From Enchytraeus crypticus (Eukaryota; Annelida; Clitellata; Enchytraeida; Enchytraeidae), in NCBI GenBank assembly GCA_905160935.1, contig CAJHZI010000563.1, positions 811,001-875,000 of the forward strand: 64,000 nucleotides of DNA, read 5' to 3'. The notes under the pieces were generated by a model that saw only the letters and a program-made list of their open reading frames with translations, ran no database searches and was not told the origin of the DNA. Shown one piece after another: positions 46,282 through 56,732 of the stretch (within the stretch, counting starts at the first letter, position 1; the number at the start of each line of letters is the position of its first letter). The position numbers and the translations under genes are program-made.

Positions 46282-47220
46282 ACTTCTTAGAATATCAGAT
46301 GACCACCACTGTGGATGCTTGATGACACACTTGTCATAAATAGGCCGAGCATCTCTAGGCTGAAACAATAAATAACCAATCTCAATTCTGAGGGAACACC
46401 ATTAAACGGTTGATTAATCTCAGAATTGCAGTGACTGCACAGGAATTCGACTATCTGCAAGGATGTTATACTGACCCAATATATATTTTGCATACCACCG
46501 TTATATTTTTTCAAAGAGACCTTTGTTTCTGTTATTTATTATACGAAGAAAGATAGCCTGTAATATATTATTTATGTCAAAAGGTAATTTTAAAAACGAA
46601 ATAAAAAGTAGGATCGAAGCTGTATCAATTCTTAAAATATATCGACTATTTAAAATTTTAAAGGAAATAATACACTGCTGTTAATACAATTTGTGACACC
46701 TAAAATCTATCAATTATGCTGATCGGAACTGCGAGCGAGAGACGAACTATAATATATACCGAAAGATTGGCATAAAATACATTGAAATAAAGACTTCAGG
46801 GCTGTTGATATATTTGAGATAGTTAAGACTAGTCACTAGATTGACTAGACTGATTAAGTAGACTAGACTGAGTGAGACTAGACTAGACTGATATTGGCAT
46901 TCACTACTCAAGACTTACACTGTGGATAATTTACACGTGGGTGTAGAGTTAATCCGCCGATTAGAGATAGTTAGACTTATAAGTAGGGACCTGAGCTGAC
47001 TTTTGCTTGCTACTAGTTGTAGTGTTGCGCACAGAGTTCAGGCTATTCATGGTTGCATCTTTCATGTTGTTTGTTAGTTTATCTAGGGCCTTGCCGTAGA
47101 TAAACAAACAAACAACAAGAAAGTGTGTGATTCTATTACCTGCATGTTTTTAGCGAGATAAAGCCAGTAGACGTTAGGCCCCTATAGTTCATATACGACT
47201 TCGTGTTAAACGGACTATAA
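46282..47220. other. Unassigned DNA
   Basis: ACTAGACTGA words recur at 46828-46890. No gene or shared family. Confidence 0.4.
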
Positions 47221-47221
47221 T

Positions 47222-47378
47222 AAACCGCTGATAAGAGCAACAATGAACAGAGACTTAAAACTAACTTGATATCTATATTTGAAAACTAACTTTATAAATT
47301 TAACTTGAATGAACATGACAATGACCGCCTAAGCTTGAAACAGGCACGGTACTTGAAGAAAAAGAAAAGGGAAGAAGA
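47222..47378 (+). pseudogene. LINE-5w 3' end with a 50-bp interruption
   Basis: GATAAGAGCAACAATGAACA and GAGACTT match the MIRATMSRD coding stretch at 11.4 kb. GAACATGACAATGACCGCC, AAGCTTGAAACAGGCACGG and TACTTGAAGAAAAAG continue it. Between them lie about 55 bp of AACTAACTTGATATC/AAACTAACTTTATA direct repeat not found in the other copy. Confidence 0.7.
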
Positions 47379-47643
47379 ACAACAACAAACTACTGCTATT
47401 TATGAGCCTAATTTCGTAATCAACTTAAATACAGCAGGAAAGCAATACTCCAGCCATTCCTAACTCCAAGGTTCTATATGACTTTCAAGAGAGACAAGCA
47501 GCTAGTCAGATGCTCTTTACTGATTGGATATGCCTTATACATGTACATGTATAAAATACTTGTAAGTACTGATACAATGTTCCCCAGCCAAGCTACGAAT
47601 ACTTCGATTTCTTCAAACCTCTACACCTTCTCTATGAATTTCC

Positions 47644-48073
47644 AATTTAAAGGTAGGTATTAGCTCCAAAACAGTTCTCCATATTGTTTCTTTACTAAAT
47701 TCCGTCTAATCTAACGCTAATTCTCTTAATCTAACCCTAATTCTATTTTAATTAAACCCTAACCATAACCTTATAAACCCTATCGCTAACCCTTACCTTA
47801 TCCCTAACCCTTAATTATAAATCTAGGTGGGCATTAGATCCAAAACAACGACATTGTATCTTTTTCTGTAAATTTTGTTTACAACTTTCTTTCACTCTTT
47901 TAAAGTTAAGAGTTAGATTTGTAATTTAGGGTTTGGAATAAGGAAGGGTTGTGGTTAGGGTTTAATTAAAATGGAAATACGGTTAGATTAATAGAATTAG
48001 AGTTAGATTAGATGAAATTTAGTAAAGAAACAATATGGCGGTTGTGTTGGATCTAATGTTTACCAAATTTAAA
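47644..48073. mobile_element. TIR element with telomere-like motifs and 8-bp target duplication
   Basis: Element about 47652-48064. The left end GGTAGGTATTAGCTCCAAAA and the reverse complement of the right end, GGTAAACATTAGATCCAACA, are followed on both sides by CCATATTGTTTCTTTACTAAATT and then CTAATCTAA, AATTCT and TTTTAATTAAACCCTAACCA. The arms are imperfect over about 150 bp. Each arm carries CCCTAA/CTAACC stretches like degenerate telomere repeat. AATTTAAA flanks both sides (47644-47651 and 48066-48073), an 8-bp duplication as made by hAT-like transposases. No transposase is present, so it is non-autonomous. A third partial end lies inside at 47824-47865. Confidence 0.85.
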
Positions 48074-48581
48074 TTTCTGCATGTCCTCGAAATAAAGAAT
48101 GCGATTTTTTACTGGGAAATAATGTGAAAAAAATGAACTTGTGTTTAGTGAGAGCAGAATGAAAAAAGTAAAAGAAGTTGAAAGGAAACAAATAATTTCA
48201 CTAATTTCCTAACATAAATAGTAAAATTTTATCAGGGCATAAAAGTGTCGCTATTATATAATTCGAAAATATTTTCAAAATTCTTATATAAAGACGCAGA
48301 TTGTTTGGCTAAATCAGCTAACAATATATTATTATTTATCAAACAATTTTTTTTCATTGTTCTGGGTTTTAATGACTCTTTTAATAGGAATAATATTTTC
48401 AGTTATCTAAATAGTCTCTGTTACAGCAGGAAACTCCATGACATAGTATTTGAATGGGGAACAATAATTAAACGTAATTCAATTAAATGTCATTTGTGCA
48501 ATTAAATTTGGTAATTTACTTAAATAATAGCTCAATGTATCAACACAGTTTATTCATTATTAATTGTAATTTGTGGATCGT

Positions 48582-48847
48582 CTAGCACTGATAACATTCC
48601 AGCACTGATAACATTCCAGCACTGATATCATTCCAGCACTGATATCATTCCAGCACTGATATCATTTAAGCACCGATATCATCCCAGCAATGATATCATT
48701 TCGTCACTGATATAATTTCAGCACTGATATAATTTCAGCACTGATATCGTTACAGCACTGATATCGTTACAGCACTGATATCGTTACAGCACTGATATCG
48801 TTACAGCACTGATATTATTTCACCACTGATATCATTTTAGCACTGAC
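48582..48847. repeat. 17-bp minisatellite
   Basis: About 15-16 units of CCAGCACTGATATCATT. Variants cluster (AACATT early; ATCGTTA four times in a row at about 48738-48805), which indicates local expansion of a mutated unit. Confidence 0.95.
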
Positions 48848-48929
48848 AGCCATACTAAAGATGAAATTGGCATGTCGGGCCTTAGCTTTTAGCAGCGTAC
48901 TGGATACTGAAGAATTGACGAACCGTAGA

Positions 48930-49118
48930 CTGTATGTATCATAAAGGACGACAGAGCACTAAGATCCAAATCAGAGCTATAAAGAGCATTAGATTGAAGA
49001 GCGAATGGGCTCCAGATATTACTTCAAAATTTTATAAAACGAATGGAAAAGTGGAGATCTATTCGTATCCAGCCCTAGTTGACCTGGGATTCAATGGAGG
49101 TTCATGCTGATGATGATG
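48930..49118 (+). mobile_element. SR-C copy, 5'-truncated
   Basis: ATCATAAAGGACGACAGAGC (worn shared block), GCTCCAGATATTACTTCAAA, ACGAATGGAAAAGTGGAG, CTATTCGTATCCAGCCCTAG, TTGACCTGGGATTCAATGG, tail GATGATGATGATCA. Confidence 0.8.
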
Positions 49119-49119
49119 A

Positions 49120-49578
49120 TCAATTAGGTTTCTTTTTCAAACCCCAGTTTAGAAACAAATTACATTTGAAAGATTTTCATAGAGCGGTTTTAAAACAAAA
49201 ATTGGTTAGACTATCCATTTTATTCAGCGTCTAGAAATGGAAATCTCTTTTGCCTTTTTTTCAGAAAGTATGCTTCTGATCTAAAAGTGGAGCGAACCTA
49301 GCTGTCAGAATTTCAGGTCCGTAATAGCAAAAGTACCAGGTCCATACTAGTAAAGGACTGGCTCCGTACTATCAATGCACTAGTCTCCTATTAACAAAAG
49401 GTCGGCCCGTACGACAGACTACGTACTAACAATGGACCGGCTTTGTGAGTTTAAGAGATGTTTGTACACAATGGTGAATGGTTGATGTTTTGAAACAAAG
49501 CCGTGTCGAGCTTGGGATACATACGCCGAGGATCTGGAATGTTATAGAGAGTGGATGATTCAGTTGCCATGAGATAGA
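49120..49578. other. Unassigned DNA
   Basis: 49300-49440 has degenerate GGTCCGTACTA words (CCATACTAGTAAAGGACTGG, CCGTACTATCAATGCACTAG), a loose tandem of about 26-30 bp. Otherwise nothing is recognised. Confidence 0.4.
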
Positions 49579-49580
49579 GA

Positions 49581-49697
49581 GGTAAAGCCAGGACGTCTGT
49601 TTCATGCTAGATTGAATGGCAGTGTTGCGTGTTAAGCAAGCACTGGATTTTAACCCTGTACCTAGTGATCCGCGGTCGAAAAACTTGCCAACGAGAC
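49581..49697 (-). mobile_element. tSINE-1, degenerate
   Basis: GGTAAAGCCAGGACGTCTGT, GAATGGCAGTGTTGCGTGTT, GCACTGGATTTTAACCCTGT and GTGATCCGCGGTCGAAAAAC keep tSINE-1 antisense order. The anticodon-arm region is best preserved. Confidence 0.75.
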
Positions 49698-49699
49698 AC

Positions 49700-50495
49700 G
49701 ACCCAACCAAGATAGACAGTTAGAGCGATATAGGCATATAGAAAGAGAGAGAGGTAAGTACTATAAATATTGAGTATTGTTTAACAATAGAAATAGAGAG
49801 AGGACACAACCTGAAATACCGAAAAGAGGAAGACAAATTCAATTTCTAGAAACAGAGAGAAAATACATGTAATTTAATCTTATGCGACACAATCTATTGA
49901 AATCTCTTTATCAAAAGATATATAAGATACAAAGCTTTTAATATGACTAAATAATATAAACTGTACATGAGAGCACACAATTTTTGAATATACTGTATAC
50001 TGCTCAACAGCCGTACCTAACTTTAAAAGCTATATCCTCTTAACTGTACAGTCTACACGAATATTTTAGCCTTTATGTTTTTTAATTTTCAATCAATAGT
50101 TTAACTGTGTATTCGTAGCTATGATCTTTATATAAAGCTAGATGTTTTTCTATATCTTCATCACCAGGCATAGCTCTCAACATGGCGTACTATATATTGT
50201 CTAGCTTTATATAATCCTATTTACTTCGGATCAATCGTATCGATCCGGCATTCAATCATATATTTCCCTGAAGGGCAATTGTCACGTCATGCAGTAAACC
50301 TATTGTGCAGTAGCATCACTCAAGCTGCTGCCAGGGCAAACAGGGTAGATAAAGCTTGAAAAAGCGGACATACTAAGGAATCTGAGGGGTGGAAAATTAT
50401 AGTTTTCCATAATGATAGATAGATGTGAAAATTTATTTTTAGGAAATGAAATGCGATGTTTGATGTGAAGAGATTAAGGTTATGATTAGAACAAT
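49700..50495. other. AT-rich DNA, nothing recognised
   Basis: No shared repeat or convincing frame. Confidence 0.4.
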
Positions 50496-50497
50496 AC

Positions 50498-50577
50498 AAA
50501 ATCCTGGGGCTCGCCCGTCACTGACATCGCTTTTGAGTGAGGAAGCTGACGTTAACCTTAGCTTTACCGTCTTTTAC
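50498..50577 (+). mobile_element. tSINE-1, 5'-truncated, sense
   Basis: Begins at the end of the B box (AAAATCCTGGGGCTCGCCCG), then TCACTGACATCGCTTTTGAG and GACGTTAACCTTAGCTTTAC. Third sense copy that breaks at the B box. Confidence 0.95.
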
Positions 50578-50629
50578 AATGAAAGTAAATAATTAAATTA
50601 ATGAGGATTAAAAGATAATGTAAAATTTA

Positions 50630-50700
50630 ACTGAGCCTTGCTGATGATTGAACCCTGCACCTACTGATGCACAATCGAAAGTCTTATGCAATGATTTCGG
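50630..50700 (-). mobile_element. tSINE-1 head fragment, degenerate
   Basis: GAGCCTTGCTGATGATTGAA, CCCTGCACCTACTGATGCAC and AATCGAAAGTCTTATGCAAT follow the order after the body on the minus strand. Confidence 0.6.
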
Positions 50701-50756
50701 TTTAACCCCTCGTTGAACTTTTTATTTTGGAAATAATTGATGGGAATTACATTTCT

Positions 50757-50995
50757 ATCACCATCAACATCATCATCATCATCATCATTATCATCGTCAT
50801 AAACTTTACTTGAATTCAGTTTAACTAGGGTCGGGATTAGAATTAGAAACTTTTGCAGATATTTCTGGAGCATAAGCTCTCATCAACCGAAATTCCCTTT
50901 CTGACGTTGGCTAGAATCTTAGCGCTTTGTTGCCTTTTACGACACGCTCAGTCCACCGTCGGTGTATTCTTCAGCAATCAGGAAACAACAACGGC
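50757..50995 (-). mobile_element. SR-C copy, antisense
   Basis: (CAT)n tail CATCATCATCATCATCATT, AGTTTAACTAGGGTCGGGAT, TATTTCTGGAGCATAAGCTC, ACCGAAATTCCCTTTCTGAC and TGCCTTTTACGACACGCTCA (shared block in reverse). Confidence 0.85.
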
Positions 50996-51129
50996 ATTAA
51001 ATTTCTATAGATGGAACAATTAATTTGATTGAATTTGATAATTCAGTTATAGATTAATTGCATGCCTTTGGAACATTCTTTCCCAAACAGCTACATTCCT
51101 AGCATAAAGCTTCCATTTAGTGTTTCAAC

Positions 51130-51537
51130 GTGAACTTGAGAGTTAAACTCAAAAGTTTTGTTTAGTTTTTTTGCTATTTAGAGTTATGAACTTAGTTTAC
51201 TTATTATTTTTTAATAATTTAGAGATGACTTTAAAATTTATTGTGAGTTTCACTTGCCAGTGTCTGGCCATTTCGTAATTTGAAAATGTTCAATTGTATG
51301 ACTACCAGCGGTTTTACTGTAATTGGTAATGTAATAGAAATTTTTTGTATTTCAGACTCAAGTAGACTCTGCTATAGCTGCTAATTATAGTATTAGCGAA
51401 CAGAGCTATCGCTCTTTTATGGTGGCCTCTTCTGTATTGTTATTTGTTTATCTAACTACATGCACGTTTCTATTGATTGTATAATCTGTGCTGTGATGAA
51501 CAAATAAACGATACTAAACGAAAGAAAAAAGAGTAAA
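51130..51537 (+). mobile_element. rep-H, uninterrupted copy
   Basis: Empty-site counterpart of 31660-32785: CTCAAAAGTTTTGTTT, CACTTGCCAGTGTCTGGCC, GAAAATGTTCAATTGTATG, GGTTTTACTGTAATTGG, AAGTAGACTCTGCTATAGC, AATCTGTGCTGTGATGAAC, AAATAAACGATACTAAACG. The AATAAA and unique 3' end suggest a LINE 3' region; no coding part is recognisable. Confidence 0.8.
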
Positions 51538-51539
51538 AA

Positions 51540-52262
51540 TTCTTATTTACTACAATTACTTTTTTGTTATACGATGCGAACAGTTGCTTGGCCGTGATGT
51601 AGAAATTAGCAAATGAATAAAGCATATGCTCACTCAGCAACACCTAACATCCCATTTACAAGAGTAAAATTAAAATCAATGCGAAAAGTAATTCAAAAAC
51701 TTTTACAGTCTGTTTCATCATTCTAAGTTAACGATGAAAAGGAATATCAAGAAGAGCTAGATAACTGCTAGACACTCATACCATATATCACAACATATAG
51801 GAAATTAACTAGATTATAAATGCTATAATTATTTAATGATTTGTATAGTGTAGCGTACTTACATTGTCACTTCAGCTGCTCGAAATTGACTTTTAAATGT
51901 GTTATTCACTAAGAGTTCCAGGTGTTAAAGAGTGTCTAAGGAGTTTCAGTTATTCAATGTATCAATGATAAATCTCCAAACTGATTTAACATAATATGAT
52001 ATCACAAAATATTTGCTTCAAACAATTGACAAGGAGATTAGTCTTATATTACTTCTTTCCTAAATTTCGAAGGCTTTCGTTAATTTGCTGTTGATTATTA
52101 ACATGTACATGTAGTATTGAACGATAATACCACAATTATGGGAAATCGCTTCTGGAACTCAATTATGTATAGGACAATTGAGCGGGCACTCTGCCATGAT
52201 GGAATACTGTTTCATGTTATATGTATAAAAATGACAAATTATTTAAACCAAGGTGCTCTTAC
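51540..52262. other. AT-rich DNA, nothing recognised
   Basis: No shared repeat or convincing frame. Confidence 0.4.
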
Positions 52263-52264
52263 TC

Positions 52265-52298
52265 ATTCTCGCTCTCTCTTTCTCTCTCTCTCTCTCTA

Positions 52299-52365
<67 letters not shown>
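52265..52365. repeat. (TC)n at the 3' end of SR-B
   Basis: About 95 bp, the longest TC run in the window, touching the AGTGTTCTGC terminus of the SR-B copy. Read on its sense strand this is a (GA)n tail. Confidence 0.95.
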
Positions 52366-52366
<1 letters not shown>

Positions 52367-52635
52367 GTGTTCTGCAGGCGGCAAGTCCGACATACATTTT
52401 CATGGTCTTCTTTCACGCTGCATCAAAATCACTTCATAGATCAACAAATTATTTACTACACAAAAGGCAATGCCTTATCCATACCTTTTGTAACCTACAG
52501 CTATGGAAAATATATGGCTTCTGGGTGGCTTCCCGTTGCCTTCCTTAATTATTGTCTGGGCGTCTCTTACGACAAGTGCCGTTAACGGTTGATCTATACT
52601 TCAGTGTCCCGTACACAGTATGGGAAATGAAGACT
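52366..52635 (-). mobile_element. SR-B copy with long (GA)n tail
   Basis: AGTGTTCTGCAGGCGGCAAG, TCCGACATACATTTTCATGG, CATACCTTTTGTAACCTACA, GGTGGCTTCCCGTTGCCTTC, TCTCTTACGACAAGTGCCGT, CAGTGTCCCGTACACAGTAT: from terminus to 5' block, all modules present. Confidence 0.92.
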
Positions 52636-52699
52636 CACTTTCAATCGGAGTGTAATTATAAATCAGTATAGGAAAGAAATTTTAACAAAAAGTCATAAA

Positions 52700-53154
52700 G
52701 AAAGACACAAAGATAAAGATAGTGAAAACTTTGGTTTGGACCACGCAATTGTATGGATGTGAAAGATTGACCTTAAGGAAGGAATATATTAGGAAACTGG
52801 AGGCATTAGAAATGTGGGTTTGGAGAAGAATGGAGAAGATTAGCTAGACTCGAAAGGTTACAAATGAGAAAGTTCTGGAGAGTTGGTACAGATAGACAGT
52901 TGATAAATGTATTAAGAAATAGGAAGAAGAGATGGATAGGACACATTCTAGGGGGAAAGTCTATTAAAAGAAGTCATAGAAGGTAGAATGGAAGGAAAAA
53001 GAGGCAGAGGCAGGCCGAGATTAGGCATGTTAGATGATTTAAAGCCCACTCATATGTGGAAATGAAGAGGAAAGCGGAAGACAGGGAAGAGTGTAGGCGT
53101 TATATACCATGGATCTGTCAGTAGGCAGTGCACTAAGAGAGAGAGAGAGAGAGA
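52700..53154 (+). pseudogene. LINE-1w 3' fragment, sense, with (GA)n tail
   Basis: Frame pieces IVKTLVWTTQLYGCER, LTLRKEYIRKLEALEMWVWR, RRMEKIS, TRKVTNEKVLES. After stops and indels the nucleotide equivalent of GRGRPRLGMLDDL...MKRKAEDREE follows, then GTAGGCAGTGCACTAAGAGA and (GA)n at 53137-53154. It lies tail-away from the SR-B copy, whose own (GA)n end is at 52366, so the two ends can be compared directly. Confidence 0.88.
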
Positions 53155-53155
53155 A

Positions 53156-54425
53156 ATTATAAATATTAAACTGCATTACAACGAAGCTAATTTCTTTTAA
53201 CTTTATAACAATGCTGGCCTTAATGAATGGAAATGAAAGTTTAAATTAGAATGAGCTCTTATTTATAAAACGCAGGCACGCATATGAATATTAAGTTGGC
53301 GCATTCCATTTATTTTGGAAACGTTATTGATGGGTTAAATTTAAGACAGATACAACAGGTGACAAACACAAATATAATAACTGTAGTGTTTATGAGAATG
53401 AAACAAAGAAATTACATTTGCTAACTACGCTTAAACCTCACTTTGACCGGTGATTCACTTGGAAACAACTATCTAAATGCTCTTAAATGCTAGAATATCT
53501 AACGCGTAAAGTCCTACTCAATCTGGCACCGGGAAACAAAAGAGTACAAAATAGTTTCATTTCTCTCAGTTCACGAAGTCTCAGCCTACAGATCCCACAG
53601 AGGGAAGCATTTAGTCCTTAGAATCCTTGAGTCCAGGAGTCCTTAGAATTATGTCCTCCGTCAATGCGGATATAAGTCTCTCCTTAAACGCCTTGCTCTA
53701 TTATACACACCCAATTCTCGATTAATATATTCAGTTTGCCATGAGTCAACTATTCCGCCGCTAAGATGGAACACATGTATAAAATATGCAACCTAAATTT
53801 ATGTTTTCAAAAACATAAATCATTAATATATTTGAAGAATGAAGCTTCAAAAGTATCCACTAAAATGGTTTTCCATATTAGGGTCCAATATATTTTTGTC
53901 ATAATAAAATACATTTTAACTGTTACATTCAATAAACGAATGCTTAAATTTTGCAATTGATTCCGACATACTGTTATAATATAGTACTTGATAATTAGAA
54001 AACGAATACGTTACACTTCTATATCTCGACGCATTACTTGTAGATGTTAATAAAACATTAGGCACTAATTAAACTAAATTAAATTAATGTTTAATTTTCA
54101 AACTTTTTACAGTTAATTCTGTATGCGAATTAAAGCGAAATGAATGATGTAACACTCTAATATTCGACTCGCGCGATGGACTGTCAATGGCTACTAGTTA
54201 CAGCATCAGGCGGGTTTCAAATGGTTGAGTTTTGCTCGAATTGCCTTATCTGTAGCAATCGCTCCTGCGGTGTCCCGTATGCAACATCTGAATGATCTGA
54301 CTCACAGGCGGTTAATACATAAAGCGATCTTAAGCAAAGCCGCTTTGTTTTATGCAGAGCATGACTGATCTTGGCAGTCATATTAAATAAGTTTTATTTA
54401 GGCAGTCGACTATTAAGTTCTAAAA
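53156..54425. other. Unassigned DNA
   Basis: 53510-53760 is less AT-rich with small GAGTCC/TTAGAATC repeats; no frame is supported. Confidence 0.35.
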
Positions 54426-54427
54426 TT

Positions 54428-54562
54428 AAATTGAACAAAGTCTAACGTCTGATTCCATATCGCACAGGTGACGGGACACTGTCGGAGACTGTCCGGCTGG
54501 GATTCGAACCGATAGCTTCATGCTTCCTGAACAATCGTGCTATCCATTCGGCCATCCAACTG
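54428..54562 (-). mobile_element. tSINE-2: tRNA-derived, exact A and B boxes
   Basis: Minus strand: A box TGGCCGAATGG and B box GGTTCGAATCC, both perfect matches to the consensus, about 34 bp apart. The T stem does not pair fully (ATCGG against CCCAG) and the acceptor ends do not match, so this is not a working tRNA. Downstream CCGGACAGTCTCCGACAGTG and TCCCGTCACCTGTGCG extend it to at least 130 bp. It differs clearly from tSINE-1. Only copy seen in the window. Confidence 0.6.
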
Positions 54563-54617
54563 ATACTGTTTATCTGAAAGTCTTAAGTTACTATCCTACT
54601 CAACAACGAGTGACTTT

Positions 54618-54675
54618 CTCTCTCTCTCTCTCTCTTTCTCTCTTTCTCTCTCCCTCTCCCCCCCCCCCTCTCTCA
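54618..54675. repeat. (TC)n with a C run at an SR-B terminus
   Basis: TC units, then CCCTCTCCCCCCCCCCCTCTCTC, directly beside an SR-B copy. Confidence 0.9.
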
Positions 54676-54792
54676 TTAGTTTTCTATCAAGTGGCATGTC
54701 AAAAGTGCAAATTTTTACTTATAGTTTTTCTTGAACTCTAAAGAAGAACACTCCATTGAACATCAAGTTCAAACAATTTCAAAGTCGAAGCA
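54676..54792 (-). mobile_element. SR-B 3' third
   Basis: TTAGTTTTCTATCAAGTGGC, ATGTCAAAAGTGCAAATTTT, AGAAGAACACTCCATTGAAC and ATCAAGTTCAAACAATTTC. Confidence 0.75.
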
Positions 54793-54794
54793 GT

Positions 54795-55453
54795 TTTCTA
54801 AAATCTTATGTAAAGCTTACAACAGTGTAAAATTGAGAACTAGGGGAGCGGTAGGAATTTTTGGGCCCCCTGTAACGTATTTACAGGTCTTCTAGTATCT
54901 AATGTGAGCCCCTAGCAGGGGAAAGCAATTCAGAAGAAATGAGAGCGAAGGAAACACAGTTCCCCTGCGTACCCCCTCCACTTTAATCACTGACTTTAAA
55001 AACATCTTTCCATGCCTGCCGCAGTTTTTGTTTGGTGGATTTTTGGGGCACGTGTAGCTTACGTCTACTGTTTCAGTGCTCTAGACACAATACGAGTACA
55101 AAAAATGAGCGCTGTAGCTCTAATGCTAATCATAAAATTATATATAATATATACTTGTTTAATTAACTGACTTTTAATTTGATTTTATAGGCGTTAACAA
55201 CGGGCGTTAAGGTTCCATTCCCTACCTAGACCCTTCGTGTCGATCCAGCAATAGGGCTTAACAGCGCACTAAATGATGTTTACTATAAGCCGTGTCATCT
55301 TTTGACTTTGCATGATTCGAGCCTTCCTAGTGATGACTCTACTGTTTGCGGCACTTCAAGGAAGTCAGGTTTTTATCTCTGTTTGTACCTCTTATTTGTG
55401 CCGTTTTACCTGAGAAATCTAAACTCCTTTCTGTTATTTATTTATCTAAATAT
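54795..55453. other. Less AT-rich unassigned DNA
   Basis: GGGGAGCGG, GGGCCCCCTG and CCCCTGCGTACCCCC patches occur. No open frame or shared repeat. Confidence 0.35.
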
Positions 55454-55455
55454 GT

Positions 55456-55598
55456 AACTGGCTGGAGCCAGTGGCGATGTCGGTAAGATATTCGACTATG
55501 GATAAGTATGTGCGGGGATCAAATCCTGGGCTAGCCCGTCACTGACATTGGTTTCGAGTGAGGAAACTGACGTTAACATTAGCTTTATTAGCTTTTTA
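55456..55598 (+). mobile_element. tSINE-1, full-length, sense
   Basis: Head ACTGGCTGGAGCCAGT (7-bp arm hairpin), A-box-like TGGCGATGTCGG, TAAGATATTCGACTATGG, B box GGGATCAAATCC (one change), GTCACTGACATTGGTTTCGA, GACGTTAACATTAGC, TTTATTAGCTTTT. Best sense reference copy. Confidence 0.95.
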
Positions 55599-55599
55599 A

Positions 55600-56445
55600 C
55601 TTTTACACTACCGAACTATGCATTAGGCCTTTGAGGACGGTAGCCTAATATCTAACCTTATTTTTAATTTGAGTATGTTTTTATTTCTCTGAACTCTGAA
55701 GTCATTTGGTTATCCAGGAATTTGTAAGGGTAAAACTGTTCGTAGTGCAATGAGTTTCATATATTGATTGTAACGGTGTTGCTTAGAACCGACTAAATTA
55801 CGTACAATGAAGCAGAGTAATGAACATGAGACATGTGATCAAACTATATGCGATAATATATAAATATTGATAAAAATGTAGACTTTTAATCAAACAACGT
55901 ATGCCACCTGTCGAATGGCTTATAACTCACTCTGGGAATAATTTATGATTATGTAATATGCATTTCACAATTTTATATTTACATTTGATTATAAAGCTAG
56001 AACAGTTGCATAGTGCACATCTTAATAGATCGTGCACATCGCTTACCTGGAGAGATTTTCATACCTACATGAACTATCACAGATCTTAGGGCACACATGT
56101 TTTGGAGATTTAACTTTTTAACGTATGCGTTAATTCAGATAGTGGCTTCACTCGTAAGGCTACTTAGCGTTGACAGTCCACCCGATAGGCAGATTAGAGG
56201 GCACTCCTCAACGATATGTTTCATGTTTTGAGATTGGCCGAAGTCACAAGGAGATTTAGCTGTATATACTATTGTTCAATTCTTTAGTTTCATTCGTTGT
56301 TCTCGATATTTTTATGCCATGACTTTAATCATATATAGCGCGATATTTTATAATAATAACGCTTGAACTGGCATCGATAAACTTATTGTGTTGTGATGAA
56401 TAAAGAGAAGATTCGATGCAATGGGACAGTTTGAAGAAAGATTTT
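55600..56445. other. AT-rich DNA, nothing recognised
   Basis: No shared repeat or convincing frame. Confidence 0.4.
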
Positions 56446-56447
56446 AA

Positions 56448-56592
56448 GGCACTTGTTAACGTCAGTTTTTTCACTCGACAGCTTTACTACACGAGTTGCT
56501 CTTCATGGAAAAATGCGCGTAGTTTCGAACCCCAGACCATGAAATAGTAGACCTACAGTAATTATAATCCAAAAGTCTTATGCGAAGATGCA
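56448..56592 (-). mobile_element. tSINE-1-related, body replaced
   Basis: The 3' part (TTAAGGCACTTGTTAACGTC, AGTTTTTTCACTCGACAGC) and a B-box-like GTTTCGAACCCCAGAC are kept. The body between is unlike tSINE-1, so it may be a relative that shares only the 3' tail. Confidence 0.45.
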
Positions 56593-56732
56593 AAATAGTT
56601 TTTGCACGATCCATCGTACCGCTAATAATACACAAACTGTAGTGTTTTCAGTACTTTTCATATTCTAATTAGGATCATCTCAAAGATTATCTTTACTGGG
56701 ATCCGGAGTTTTTTTTATTGGTATTTGAATTA

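Noticed and set aside
47690..48020. Telomere or interstitial telomeric array
   Set aside because: The CCCTAA motifs are few, degenerate, inverted on the two sides and enclosed in a TIR element with flanking duplication.
52117..52585. 143- and 110-codon Ser/Leu-rich frames
   Set aside because: Both translate the (TC)n array and the reverse of the adjacent SR-B repeat; no protein signal.
54480..54562. Functional tRNA gene on the minus strand
   Set aside because: The A and B boxes are exact but the T stem and acceptor stem do not pair; treated as a SINE head.
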